Assembly: GCF_000379465.1 (NCBI RefSeq)
Contig: NZ_KB905380.1
Location: 806,001 to 870,000 of the forward strand
DNA: 64,000 bases
Reading direction: 5' to 3'
Source of the DNA: Sciscionella marina DSM 45152
Lineage (GTDB): Bacteria; Actinomycetota; Actinomycetes; Mycobacteriales; Pseudonocardiaceae
This document shows positions 35,401 to 43,218 of the stretch, one piece after another. The notes below the pieces were generated by a model. That model worked only from the letters and a program-made list of their open reading frames with translations. It made no database searches and was not told where the DNA came from. A program made the position numbers and the translations under genes. The first letter of the stretch is position 1. Every line of letters begins with the position of its first letter.

Positions 35401-35787
35401 CATCACCGGGAGTACGTACTGCATGATCATCGGCGGTTTCCGGACCTCGAGGTCCGCGTACACCTGGGAACCGCGCAGGACGAGCGTGACGAGGAAGGTC
35501 ACCGCGAGGATCGACCAGAAGCCCTGCAACAACAGTAGTACCCACAGCGCGGCCCGTTTGCGCCTGCGCAGCGCGACCCCGAGCAGGGCGAGCGCGAGCG
35601 CCATGAACAGGCTCGCATCGGCCGGGACGAAGAAGATACCGGTCAGGATGTTGACCGGCAGCCAGAGCCAGCGCACATGACCGGGGAACACGGCGAGCAC
35701 GAAGCTGCACAGCGCCATGATCTCGGTCAGCGTCGCGAGGAACGCCGCCGCCCTGTTCATCCATGCGGGAGGTGTTGTGCTCGTCAC
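32461..35787 (-). CDS. lysX: bifunctional lysylphosphatidylglycerol synthetase/lysyl-tRNA synthetase
   Basis: LysX makes lysyl-tRNA and transfers lysine to phosphatidylglycerol, lowering membrane negative charge and giving resistance to cationic peptides. The 1108-residue protein has an N-terminal membrane part (about six helices, 1-245), a GNAT-like MprF transferase domain (about 250-570, with CSLASGDPIGDPSAW), an OB-fold (about 665-745) and a class II LysRS core with motif 2 FRNEGADATHNPEF and motif 3 GLGIDRLVMLL. The GTG start follows a -10 TAGGAT by 6 bases. It sits 9 bp after an esterase gene in the same orientation. Confidence 0.93.
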   Translation of the reverse strand: MTSTTPPAWMNRAAAFLATLTEIMALCSFVLAVFPGHVRWLWLPVNILTGIFFVPADASLFMALALALLGVALRRRKRAALWVLLLLQGFWSILAVTFLVTLVLRGSQVYADLEVRKPPMIMQYVLPVMFALVLVVFVAEILLRPAFPARRAKGALRRALALFVGGLVAVTLFGWGLTELFPGKLENTWDRFAWAANQTVGRLITLHFFGIHGIGPRWVSLVIGFAAALVLFAAVVVFFAAVRSRRLVNPGDELRIRELLAEHGDRDSLGYFATRRDKSVVFAPGGAAAVTYRVLGGCSLASGDPIGDPSAWSMAVEAWIEEARQYGWIPCALGASERGARAYRRGGLKAREIGDEAVIEADRFSLSGRGRKSLRQAVSRVRRSGYTTRIRRHEDIPAEGMTELLARADAWRGEETERGFSMALGRLGDLADSRCVMAEAYDAQGELRGLLSFVPWGRGGLSLDVMRRDRAGVNGIIEFLVTEVVAAAGGLGVRRISLNFAMFRAVFAEGERIGAGPVLRAWRAILRFFSRYFQLESLYRSSAKYAPTWIPRFLCYQKSRQLARVSLVAGMAEGFVPTRRRSLLAQPGNTDPAFLERVREIESSANAVAPERQLGEQVRVRMAKLSALESEGIDAYPPAEVSPRRLAGLHEEFALLGPDDHSGQTVTVAGRVVAKRDFGGLCFIVLRDGSGELQAMLTADRLGRAELRAVRRGLDIGDQLAVTGEVITSRTGELSVAVRETKLTAKCLHPLPDKRKGLVDAESRVRYRYLDLLTGASAGEVLRLRGTVLRTVREMLQGKEFLEVETPILQRVHGGANARPFTTHLNAYDARMYLRIAPELYLKRLCVAGVERVFELGRNFRNEGADATHNPEFTMLEAYQAYADYAEMAGLARTLIQQVARAVHGKPVVRRRSADGVVSEVDIAGDWPVIPVYRAVSEALGSTVTPGTDSASLRQACLGAGLEVTGQQENAELVQLAYDKLVEPGTESPTFYTDFPAAVSPLTRPHRADERLAERWDLVAFGGEIGTGYTELTNPRIQRERLTAQSLRAASGDPEAMELDEDFLHALEYGMAPTGGLGLGIDRLVMLLTGAPIRQVITFPFVRKDIGV

Positions 35788-35793
35788 GGTGGG

Positions 35794-35799
35794 ATCCTA
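35794..35799 (-). promoter_or_regulatory. -10 element of leaderless lysX
   Basis: TAGGAT on the minus strand ends 6 bases before the GTG start and overlaps the stop codon of the upstream esterase gene, giving lysX its own promoter inside the operon. Confidence 0.5.
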
Positions 35800-37041
35800 A
35801 TGGCGACCGGGTACTCCGACCTGCTGCACGTCCGTGGTTCTGGGGAACTGCCGGTCCGCGAAGGCGATCAGGAACGGCAGCGCGGCGCGCGCAGTGTTCC
35901 AGGTGTGGTTCATGCCCGGTTCTTCACGCAGTGCCACCCGTTGTCCCCTGGCGAGCAGCGAGCGGGCGAGCCGCTTGGCGACCTGTACATCCACCCGGGA
36001 CCCCATTCCGGCATCGATCATCGCCGCGATCGGCTGGGTGAACCGCATCCGCGGGATGTAGGCACGCGGATCGTTCGCGGCCGCCAGCGCCTTGTCCCCG
36101 CCGAGCAGCGCGGCATCCGTTCCGAGGGTGTCGTAGGGAAGGGTGATCAGCATCGTGGCGAACTCCGGGAGATGGCGCAGGCCCACGTTCAGCGCGCAGA
36201 ACCCACCGCCGGACATCCCGCCGATCGCCCGGTCACCCCGACCAGGGAGGGTGCGGAACCGGTGGTCGATCTGCCCGACGACGTGCTCGGTCAGGTAACT
36301 CTCCAGCTGCGGACCGTGCGGAACGTTCAGGCATTCCCAATCGGTCCCCGTATCGCCCGCCGTCATGTCCGCCCCGACCAGGATCATCGGGCGCACCAGG
36401 TGATGACTGTAGAGCTGGTTCATGGTGCCGACCGCATCGCCCGCGGTGAACCAGTCGTCCGAGGTCCCACCCGGATAACCGTGGATCAGATACACCACCG
36501 GATAACGCCGGTTCGCGTTCGCCGGATCGTCGTAGCCCGGTGGCAGCAACACGTTCGTCGATCCGCCGCCCGGACTCAGCTTCGCATCAGGCAGCGGGAT
36601 CCGCACCAGCCGCGGCTGATCCCCGCCCGCCCGCGCGCTGCGGGCGAACTTCAGCGCCTTGGCCCCGCGCGCACCCGGATCGTCCTGATCACCGCCGTTC
36701 GTATCGTCCACGACCATCCGGCCGAGCGGGGCGATGAACGAGGGGCCGCGGGCGAGCACCATTCCCAGATCGTGCGGGGTGCGAATATATCCGACATAAC
36801 TATTCAAGCCGGTCATTCCGGCGAGTAACGCAAATACCACGACACCGACAAGAAGAATGCTTTTCTTTACCTTACGTTGACGAAGCCAAAACCAAAAGAC
36901 GAGACAAGCGATCGCAAATACCGTCAGTACGATCCAGATCCACTCTCCGTCGAGCGAACCCGCCGTCCTGGCGTGTTCCACCACGTCCGCGGGCAGCGCA
37001 GGGCCCGGATCGAACCCACGGGCCCCTCGACCGTCCGTCAT
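35797..37041 (-). CDS. membrane-anchored esterase (alpha/beta hydrolase, antigen-85-like fold)
   Basis: The 414-residue protein has two N-terminal transmembrane helices (WIWIVLTVFAIACLVFWFW and a second near residue 62) and then an esterase domain: VVYLIHGYPGGTSDDW, nucleophile GGMSGGGFCALN and a catalytic His in GMNHTWNTARAALP. Start at the ATG 37041 with GAGGAGAGA upstream. It precedes lysX by 9 bp and follows a second esterase, so the three form an operon. A role in hydrolysing aminoacyl-lipids is an inference from this context. Confidence 0.85.
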   Translation of the reverse strand: MTDGRGARGFDPGPALPADVVEHARTAGSLDGEWIWIVLTVFAIACLVFWFWLRQRKVKKSILLVGVVVFALLAGMTGLNSYVGYIRTPHDLGMVLARGPSFIAPLGRMVVDDTNGGDQDDPGARGAKALKFARSARAGGDQPRLVRIPLPDAKLSPGGGSTNVLLPPGYDDPANANRRYPVVYLIHGYPGGTSDDWFTAGDAVGTMNQLYSHHLVRPMILVGADMTAGDTGTDWECLNVPHGPQLESYLTEHVVGQIDHRFRTLPGRGDRAIGGMSGGGFCALNVGLRHLPEFATMLITLPYDTLGTDAALLGGDKALAAANDPRAYIPRMRFTQPIAAMIDAGMGSRVDVQVAKRLARSLLARGQRVALREEPGMNHTWNTARAALPFLIAFADRQFPRTTDVQQVGVPGRH

Positions 37042-37119
37042 TTCTCTCCTCGCCGACACGATTTCCCGCAAGATTCCGCAAGAGCAGGACGCGTGAACCA
37101 CCGAAAGGTTGGTCCGGGA

Positions 37120-38019
37120 TCAAACGATGCCCAATCGGGCGGTGAGCCATTCTAGCGCGTCCGAGAATCCACGATTCCACACATTCCAATCATGGCCGCC
37201 CTGGGGCGCCTCGGACCGCACCGCCATTCCCGCGCGTCTGCAGGCGGCGGCCGCGCGGCGCACCTCGGGGCCGTACTCGGCGTCCTGCGCACCGGCCACG
37301 AACCACCCCGCGCTGCGCGGGAATCGCTGCCGCGCAAGAATGTCCAGCGGATTCGCCGCACGGAAAGCCCGCACGTCGCCGCCGAACCCCGCCCTGATCG
37401 CGCCCGTGACCGTGCCGAGCGTCTGCGGAGCCTCACCGGAAAGGTCGAGGAAGGTGGGGAATCGCGTGGCATCACGGACCCCCAGTTGCAGTGCGCAACT
37501 GCCCCCGTAGGAGAGCCCGCCGACCGCCATGTTCGGGTTCACCCGGAAATGCGCGCGCAGCCAGTCCGGCACATCCACCGCAAGGTAGCTCTCCACCTTG
37601 CCGAGCCGGGAATCCATGCACAGCATGCCGGTCTCGTCATCGGGTCCCGTGTCGTCCGGCATGACCACGATCGGGGCCACCCCGCCGTGCCGTTCGGCGA
37701 AAGCGTTCAGCACATGCTCGAGCCCACCACTGGCCAGCCACTGCCCCGGATCGCCCGGTTCGCCGTGCAGCATCTCCAGCACCGGGAACCGTTGCGCGGG
37801 ACGGTGATCGTAGGCGGGCGGGAAGTACACCCGCGCCGGGCGGGCGGCGAACTTCGACACCACACCGGGAATCTCGAGCGCGCGCACCTGACCGATCGAA
37901 CCGCGTAGCCGGGGATCCGGATCGGGCCCGACACCTGCCACCCCGAAGCACACCAGCAGCCCCGCCCCGGCCACCGCCAAGATCAGCCGCGCGAGCATGC
38001 GCCTCGACCACACGGGCAC
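37120..38019 (-). CDS. secreted/membrane-anchored esterase (alpha/beta hydrolase)
   Basis: A signal anchor (ARLILAVAGAGLLVCFGVAG) precedes an esterase domain with FPVLEMLHGEPGDPGQWL, nucleophile region VGGLSYGGSCALQLG, Asp in AGAQDAEYG and His in QGGHDWNVWN. It is a distant paralogue of the next gene, and the same fold as mycolyltransferases and other esterase-D-type enzymes. It heads the probable esterase-esterase-lysX operon. Length is 299 residues. Confidence 0.85.
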   Translation of the reverse strand: MPVWSRRMLARLILAVAGAGLLVCFGVAGVGPDPDPRLRGSIGQVRALEIPGVVSKFAARPARVYFPPAYDHRPAQRFPVLEMLHGEPGDPGQWLASGGLEHVLNAFAERHGGVAPIVVMPDDTGPDDETGMLCMDSRLGKVESYLAVDVPDWLRAHFRVNPNMAVGGLSYGGSCALQLGVRDATRFPTFLDLSGEAPQTLGTVTGAIRAGFGGDVRAFRAANPLDILARQRFPRSAGWFVAGAQDAEYGPEVRRAAAACRRAGMAVRSEAPQGGHDWNVWNRGFSDALEWLTARLGIV

Positions 38020-38052
38020 ACCGTAGCCGCCCGGCGTGAAAAACGCGTCTGT

Positions 38053-38241
38053 TCAGCCGCCTTGCTGCCGGTCCCCACCGAACCGCTCCCCCAGCTTCGC
38101 CCGGACCACCCCGGCCGCACCTTGCACCATCGGATGATCCGCGACCCTGCGGTAGGCGCGCACCAGCTGCTCGTAGCGCTCTCTCCCCGCCCGCGAACCG
38201 AGCACATAACCGACCGCGATCCCGAGCACGAACACGCGCAT
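38053..38241 (-). CDS. small YtxH-like membrane protein
   Basis: The 62-residue product starts RVFVLGIAVGYVLGSRAGRE, a single glycine-zipper helix followed by a basic amphipathic helix, as in short actinobacterial YtxH-like proteins. The ATG at 38241 was selected because the frame upstream is not coding-like. It precedes the esterase-lysX operon on the same strand by 33 bp and may be its first gene. Confidence 0.6.
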   Translation of the reverse strand: MRVFVLGIAVGYVLGSRAGRERYEQLVRAYRRVADHPMVQGAAGVVRAKLGERFGGDRQQGG

Positions 38242-38405
38242 CACCAACACACCCTCATCCGACTCACCACAGCTGGACCACCATTCTCCCATGTCAGCTC
38301 GCTGCTGTCCCGGTACGCCCCGCGCGGGCGGGGGTCCTCTCGAGGCACCGATCGGACATGCGCTACAGTTACTACTCGTCACGGCGAGCCGTGACGGAAG
38401 AGCAA

Positions 38406-38478
<73 letters not shown>

Positions 38479-38507
38479 CTCCACTCTTTGTTCGAAGGAC
38501 AGTTCTC

Positions 38508-38870
38508 ATGTCCAGCGAATCCCTCGATGAGTTGCTGAGCCGCCTGGCGCGGCAGCCGTTCCGCGCCAAGTTCCATCTGCGCGGCCCGGATCGCGCCAAG
38601 GCCGAACTCACCGCCGCGGCCACGATCCGCATGCACGCGCACGACCTCATCGCGCAGCGGCTCGCCCCCGCCGAACCGCGCAAGGACGGCAAGCAGACGC
38701 CCTACCGCGGGCACCCGGTGTTCGTGGCCCAGCACGCGACGGCGACCTGCTGCCGGAACTGCCTGCGCAGCTGGCACCGCATCCCGAAGGGCCGGGCACT
38801 CGACCGCACCGAGCGGGAGTACGTCGTCGACGTGCTGTGCCGGTGGATCGAACGGGAACTCCGGGCCTGA
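38508..38870 (+). CDS. DUF4186 protein
   Basis: The 120-residue protein shows the DUF4186 pattern: RAKFHLRGPDRAKAEL near residue 20, TPYRGHPVFVAQHATATCCR and a C-terminal WHRIPKGRAL. Cysteines in CCRNC could bind a metal. The ATG at 38508, 30 bp after tRNA-Asn, is used; the open frame extends through the tRNA but that part is an artefact. The function is unknown. Confidence 0.82.
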   Translation: MSSESLDELLSRLARQPFRAKFHLRGPDRAKAELTAAATIRMHAHDLIAQRLAPAEPRKDGKQTPYRGHPVFVAQHATATCCRNCLRSWHRIPKGRALDRTEREYVVDVLCRWIERELRA

Positions 38871-39566
38871 TCAGGCCCGCTGCTCAAGCAGGGACCCCAC
38901 ACCGTCGAGGATCCGCTCGAGCCCGAACTCGAATGCCTTGTTCTGGCTGTCGTGCGCCTCGGCCGACTTCATGGCCGCCAGCAGGGCCGGAAACCGCTCC
39001 TCGCGACCGCGCACCAGGGCAGTGAACCGGCCCTCGATGCCGTCCTCGGACACCCGCGCTACTCCCTGCTGGACCAGCGAACGCACATGCCCGGACAGCG
39101 TCGCGGCCACGTCCAGCTTCTCCCCGCCCTCCAGCCCGATCCCGTCCAGCGCGGCCACCGACTCCTCCAGCCAGTCGAGCTCGTTCGGCCCGAAGGCACG
39201 CCGTCCCACGGTCGTCTGCAGGGTCCACGGATGCCGCCAGAACCGCTCGCTCATGCGCAGAGCCCAGGCGTACAGCCGTGGCCGCCAGCCACCCTCGAGG
39301 TCCGCGAGCCTGGGCGGTTCCCCGATCGCGATATCGGTCATCAGCGCGACCAGTTCGTTCTTGCCCGGCACATAGCGGTAGAGCGCCATCTTGGTCACCC
39401 CGAGCGCGGCGGCCACTCGCTGCATGGTGACCGAGTCGATCCCCTCGGCATCGGCGAGCGCGATCCCTTCCCCGGCGATCGCGTCCAGCCGAAGGGTCGG
39501 CCGGGGCCCGCGCTTCGGGGCGGCGAGGCCCTCCCACAACAAGGCCGTGGCCTCCTCGGTTCCCAT
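38871..39566 (-). CDS. TetR-family regulator (class TetR_C_1)
   Basis: The DNA-binding part is IDSVTMQRVAAALGVTKMALYRYV with the following GKNELVALM, and the C-terminus resembles the tetracycline-repressor class (DWLEESVAALDGIGL). It has 231 residues from the ATG at 39566. It is divergent from a TetX/PgaE-type monooxygenase, the arrangement expected for substrate-induced control of that enzyme. It abuts the DUF4186 stop codon. Confidence 0.9.
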   Translation of the reverse strand: MGTEEATALLWEGLAAPKRGPRPTLRLDAIAGEGIALADAEGIDSVTMQRVAAALGVTKMALYRYVPGKNELVALMTDIAIGEPPRLADLEGGWRPRLYAWALRMSERFWRHPWTLQTTVGRRAFGPNELDWLEESVAALDGIGLEGGEKLDVAATLSGHVRSLVQQGVARVSEDGIEGRFTALVRGREERFPALLAAMKSAEAHDSQNKAFEFGLERILDGVGSLLEQRA

Positions 39567-39660
39567 GCGCACTCCCTGCTCGTTCGATCGTCCTTGCCAA
39601 CCGGTGAAACTGCATCTATCGTACACTGTGTCGCAAGGAAACAGTTTTGATCGGAGCGGT
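39567..39660. promoter_or_regulatory. divergent promoter region of the TetR/monooxygenase pair
   Basis: AAACTG (39605-39610) and CAGTTT (39641-39646) form an outer inverted pair. Around 39619-39632 lies a smaller dyad with ACAC and GTGT flanking one base. Either may be the TetR site; the assignment is tentative. Confidence 0.35.
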
Positions 39661-40851
39661 ATGAGCACTTCCGCGTTGAGTCATCTCCGGGTACTCGTCT
39701 CCGGGGCGGGCGTGGCCGGCCCCGCGCTCGCCCACTGGCTCGGGGTGCACGGCGCACAGACGACCGTGGTCGAGCTCGCACCGGCGCTGCGCAGGAGCGG
39801 GTTCGTCGTCGACTTCCGGGGACCGACCCATTTCTCGGTGCTCGAGCGAATGGGCGTACTCGACGAGTTGCACGCGGTACGCACCGGTGGCGGCGCCATG
39901 ATCTACGTCGATGAGCACGACCACGAGCGCTACCGGCTGCCCCTCGAGTTCGCCGGTGGTGACCTCGAGGTGCACCGCGGCGATCTGTCCCGCATCCTTC
40001 ACGAGCGCAGCGCGGACAACACCGAGTACCTCTTCGGCGAGACGATCACCGAGCTGCATCAGGATGCCGCGGGGGTCCGGGTGGAATTCGAATCGGCACC
40101 CGCACGCACCTTCGATCTCGTGATCGGCGCGGACGGCATCCACTCCGCTGTTCGTCGTCTCGTATTCGGGAAGGAGACGAACTTCGTGCGCCACCTCGGT
40201 TACTACCTCGCCAGCTGGAGCCTGCCCAACGACGACGGATTCGACACGACCCCGCGGATGTACAACACTCCCGGACGGCTGGCGAGCGTCGGCGCGGATC
40301 GCCGCGACACCAAACGGGCGGGCGCCATGTTCGCCTTCGCCGCTCCGGCCCTGGACTACGACCTCCGCGATATCGAGCGGCAGAAATCCTTCGTGCGTAC
40401 CGCATTCACCGGAATGCGCTGGCATGTACCCGAACTGCTCGACACGCTCCAGGACGCGCCCGAGCTGTACTTCGATTCGATCAGCAGGGTCACGATTCCG
40501 CACCTGACCAAGGGACGCGTCGCGCTCCTCGGCGATTCCGCCTGGGGCGTCACCCTCGGGGGCATGGGTGTGGGAACCGGAATCATCGGCGGTTACGTGC
40601 TCGCCGGTGAACTCGCCACCGCCCGCGGAGACCACCGCACCGCGTTCAGCGCCTACGAACGGCGAATGCGACGGTTCGCCGGACGCTGGCAACGGGCCGC
40701 CAGCCCGGGCCGGTTCCTCGCCCCCGCGAGCGCATCCGGGCTCTGGCTGCGCGACACCCTGTTCAAGCGCTCCCTCATACAGCGGATGATGGTCAGCGGC
40801 AGCGGCTCACTCGCCAAGGACGACGGACTCCCCGACTACCCCGCCGCATAG
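39661..40851 (+). CDS. FAD-dependent monooxygenase (TetX/PgaE-like)
   Basis: The 396-residue protein has all three fingerprints of group A flavin monooxygenases: VLVSGAGVAGPALAHWL, DLVIGADGIHSAVRRL and VALLGDSAWGVTLGGMGVG. The early FVVDFRGPTHFSVLERMG phrase is typical of proteins that hydroxylate polyketides or antibiotics. Controlled by inference by the divergent TetR protein. Its 3' end overlaps the converging isochorismatase-like gene by 45 bp. Confidence 0.88.
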   Translation: MSTSALSHLRVLVSGAGVAGPALAHWLGVHGAQTTVVELAPALRRSGFVVDFRGPTHFSVLERMGVLDELHAVRTGGGAMIYVDEHDHERYRLPLEFAGGDLEVHRGDLSRILHERSADNTEYLFGETITELHQDAAGVRVEFESAPARTFDLVIGADGIHSAVRRLVFGKETNFVRHLGYYLASWSLPNDDGFDTTPRMYNTPGRLASVGADRRDTKRAGAMFAFAAPALDYDLRDIERQKSFVRTAFTGMRWHVPELLDTLQDAPELYFDSISRVTIPHLTKGRVALLGDSAWGVTLGGMGVGTGIIGGYVLAGELATARGDHRTAFSAYERRMRRFAGRWQRAASPGRFLAPASASGLWLRDTLFKRSLIQRMMVSGSGSLAKDDGLPDYPAA

Positions 40852-41466
40852 CCGGGCGAACTCGCCGGTCGTGCGCACATCCGCGGTCGACTGAGCGAGC
40901 ACCACCAGCGTCGCCGCATGCACCTCGTCCGCGGTCATGCCACCCTGACCGGCGTCCGGATGATCGTAGGTCGCCGTCGCATCCGAGAGCACGAGCACCT
41001 CGTAGTCGAGGAACATCGCATCCCGCGCCGTCGCCTGCACACAGTCCTCCGTCGTCACCCCGCACAGCACCAGCGTGCGCACCCCGGCGAGCCGGTCCCG
41101 CAGATCCGTGCCATGGAACGCGCTGTATCGCGTCTTCGCCAGCACCGGTTCCGCCGCGTCCCGGTCCAGGCCCGCGTACAGCTCCGTTCCCGCAGTGCCA
41201 TCGATCAGCGCCGTACGTTCCGCCACCGCCGGATAGATCCGGGCGAACATTCCCATGTCCGTGCCGTCCGGGTTGTGCGCATGCCGGGTGAACAACACCG
41301 GCATCCCGGAGCCACGGGCCGCCGCGATCGCGCCATTCACCACCGGCATCATCGCCCGGCCCTGCGCCACCTCCAGCGGAGCACCCTCCAGCAGGAAATC
41401 ATTCTGCATATCGATCACCAACAGCGCCGCACACCGCGGATCGATACCGTCAATCCGGTAGCCCAT
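40807..41466 (-). CDS. isochorismatase-family cysteine hydrolase
   Basis: The 219-residue enzyme shows the catalytic triad of the family: Asp in LLVIDMQNDF, Lys in LAKTRYSAFHGTDL and Cys in LCGVTTEDCVQATARDA. Members hydrolyse amides such as nicotinamide, ureidoacrylate or N-carbamoyl compounds. The substrate cannot be chosen from sequence. It converges with the monooxygenase gene. Confidence 0.88.
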   Translation of the reverse strand: MGYRIDGIDPRCAALLVIDMQNDFLLEGAPLEVAQGRAMMPVVNGAIAAARGSGMPVLFTRHAHNPDGTDMGMFARIYPAVAERTALIDGTAGTELYAGLDRDAAEPVLAKTRYSAFHGTDLRDRLAGVRTLVLCGVTTEDCVQATARDAMFLDYEVLVLSDATATYDHPDAGQGGMTADEVHAATLVVLAQSTADVRTTGEFARLCGGVVGESVVLGE

Positions 41467-41615
41467 CGCCTCACCAAGCCCCGTTGCCCGTTTCGCCGGA
41501 AGTTTATGTTGCCAATGTGACGACCGTCAACCACAAGCCATCTTCGGTCTGCCTACCAAGGCCATCCTGCCCCGATCCGGCACAGCCGTGTAACCTGGCT
41601 CGCCGGAGACACCAC

Positions 41616-41692
41616 GGGGCAGTAGCTCAGTTGGTCAGAGCAGGGGACTCATAATCCCTTGGCCGCCGGTTCAAGTCCGGCCTGCCCCACCA
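41616..41692 (+). tRNA. tRNA-Met (anticodon CAT)
   Basis: A 77-nt cloverleaf with encoded CCA: acceptor GGGGCAG pairing with CTGCCCC, D-arm GCTCAGTTGGTCAGAGC, anticodon loop CTCATAA and T-arm GGTTCAAGTCC. The acceptor lacks the initiator-type mismatch, so elongator tRNA-Met is favoured; tRNA-Ile with a lysidine-modified CAT cannot be excluded. An integrase remnant ends 15 bp downstream, marking it as an insertion site. Confidence 0.92.
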
Positions 41693-41706
41693 CTTTCATC
41701 CCTCCC

Positions 41707-42113
41707 TTAACGTGCGGAAACGGTCCATGCCGAGCACCGCGGCGACGGGCACCTCCTCGTCGCGGGGTGGCAAATAGGTGGCAACGTTTGCCCCTCACCG
41801 CCCATAGCCGACGGGTCCTCCAGAGCCTGCGTGATTGCCGCCCGCTGCGCCGGTTTCTCCTCCGCAAGCCTCGCTATCTGCTGACCCACCGCAAGCCCAT
41901 CGGAAGCCTGGTCCTCGCCGGGCTCCCGCTGCTCGCCCTCGTCAAGAACCGAACGCACCTCCTCCCAATGGCTATCGGCGAGATGCGCGTACCGCTGCGT
42001 GGTCCTGATGTCCTTGTGGCCGTGCAACGCCGAAAACGCATCGAACCGAATGCCGTCCTGAAACAGCAAACTCGCGTAAGTGTGCCGCATATCGTGGGGC
42101 GTGGCCGCTGCCG
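41707..42113 (-). pseudogene. tyrosine integrase, C-terminal remnant
   Basis: Only the catalytic C-terminus remains: PHDMRHTYASLLFQDG (Arg, His), LHGHKDIRTTQRYAHLADSH (His, nucleophile Tyr) and an unrelated tail. The N-terminal arm and core are missing; at about 42114 the sequence switches abruptly to the 3' end of another gene. Location beside tRNA-Met is typical of an integrated plasmid or phage. The tRNA keeps its full 3' end, so the remnant marks an old attachment site. Confidence 0.8.
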
Positions 42114-42624
42114 CTAGCTCAGCTGGCGGCGTAGGTATTCGAGTCGTTCGGTGATGGCCTGGTCGGTGGCAGGGGCGCAGACCAGGTAGTCGTCGCCGTG
42201 GCCGTCGATTTCGAGCCGGTTGAGCCAGGCGCCGTGGGGTCCGAGAACATAGTCGAGGGTGGTCTGGCTCCGTTGAGTCCGCCCTGGTCGCGGGTCTGCA
42301 CCAGGAACTCACCACCATCCTGGTTGGGTACCTTGACCAGTTCGAGGACGGTGGCGCGGGCTTCGTCTTCGACGGTGTAGTCGTTGTCGACAAGGTATCT
42401 CTCGGTGGTGCCACACCAGCGGGACCGGCCCCACGCTTCGCCGCACCGGCAGCGTCGCCCTTCCAACGGTCCTCGAGCTTGCCCGCCGTCTGCTTGATCC
42501 GATCCGAGATCTCGTTGAACCGCTGCGGCAGCCCGAAAACCTGGTCCTTGGACTGGAACATGCCCTCAGTCCCAAGCTTCTGCTCGACCAGCTTCTGGTA
42601 GATCTCCTCCCCGCTGTACCCCAC
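42114..42624 (-). pseudogene. frameshifted WXG100-like secreted protein
   Basis: Three reading frames must be joined. Frame 1 (from ATG 42624) encodes a helical start MGYSGEEIYQKLVEQKLG and a WKG motif (DRWKGDAAGAAKR) as in WXG100 proteins. Frame 2 then gives ERYLVDNDYTVEDEARATVL and VKVPNQDGGEFLVQTRDQGG. Frame 3 gives DYVLGPHGAWLNRLEIDGHG and ends LEYLRRQLS at a TAG (42114-42116). At least two indels are needed, near 42420 and 42255. It lies 2 bp after the DUF3558 gene. Confidence 0.7.
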
Positions 42625-42626
42625 GA

Positions 42627-43218
42627 CTACTTCCCTCCCGATCTCACCGTGTCCATGGTTGCCGATGCCGTCGCATCCGTAGTCTTCTTCGCCGCAGTCG
42701 GGCTATCCGCTGTGACCTGAATGTTCGCCGACTCGCGGTCATTCAGACCGATAGTCCGGATCGACCGTCTTTCGCCGCGCCTTTCGGTCGTTTTTACCGC
42801 AGGATAACCATCAACAGTCACCGGCCCGAAAGTCTCGTAGTAATGCGCCAGCTTCTGTTTCCGGTACTGAGCATCAAGTCCCATGCCCAGCAAGCTCACG
42901 GTCACGCCGTGCTGCGTTCCCGATGCACCCCACTGGCACAACCTATTTGGTTTTCCATCGTTACGGTGCCCACTATCCGTAACCTTCGGCCGCGTAGACA
43001 TTCCCAGTCTCGAAATCGTGGCCTTGGGCGTCAGACCGCACGGGTCATTGACGTATTGCGAAACGTCGACTGGCGTCGTGACCTTCGGGGCACCTCCGGA
43101 CGGTGGAGCGCTAGACGGTTTGTCAAGGCTGCCCGGCTGTGCAGGGGCACCGGCCGCATCCGGAAAGCCCTGCCGCGGCAGCAGCGGATAGCTCAACAGC
43201 CAAGGTTGCCCGTTTCAC
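42627..43218 (-). pseudogene. frameshifted DUF3558 lipoprotein
   Basis: From a GTG at 43218 (GGAGG upstream) one frame encodes a lipoprotein signal: basic VKR, hydrophobic AAAAAGLSGC with an LSGC lipobox. The rest is in another frame: GAPAQPGSLDKPSS, then DUF3558 features VNDPCGLTPKATISRLGM and NRLCQWGASGTQHGVTVSL. One extra base just after the lipobox (about 43157) breaks the gene. The start overlaps the previous gene's stop (GTGA). DUF3558 proteins are envelope lipoproteins of mycolata relatives. Confidence 0.75.
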
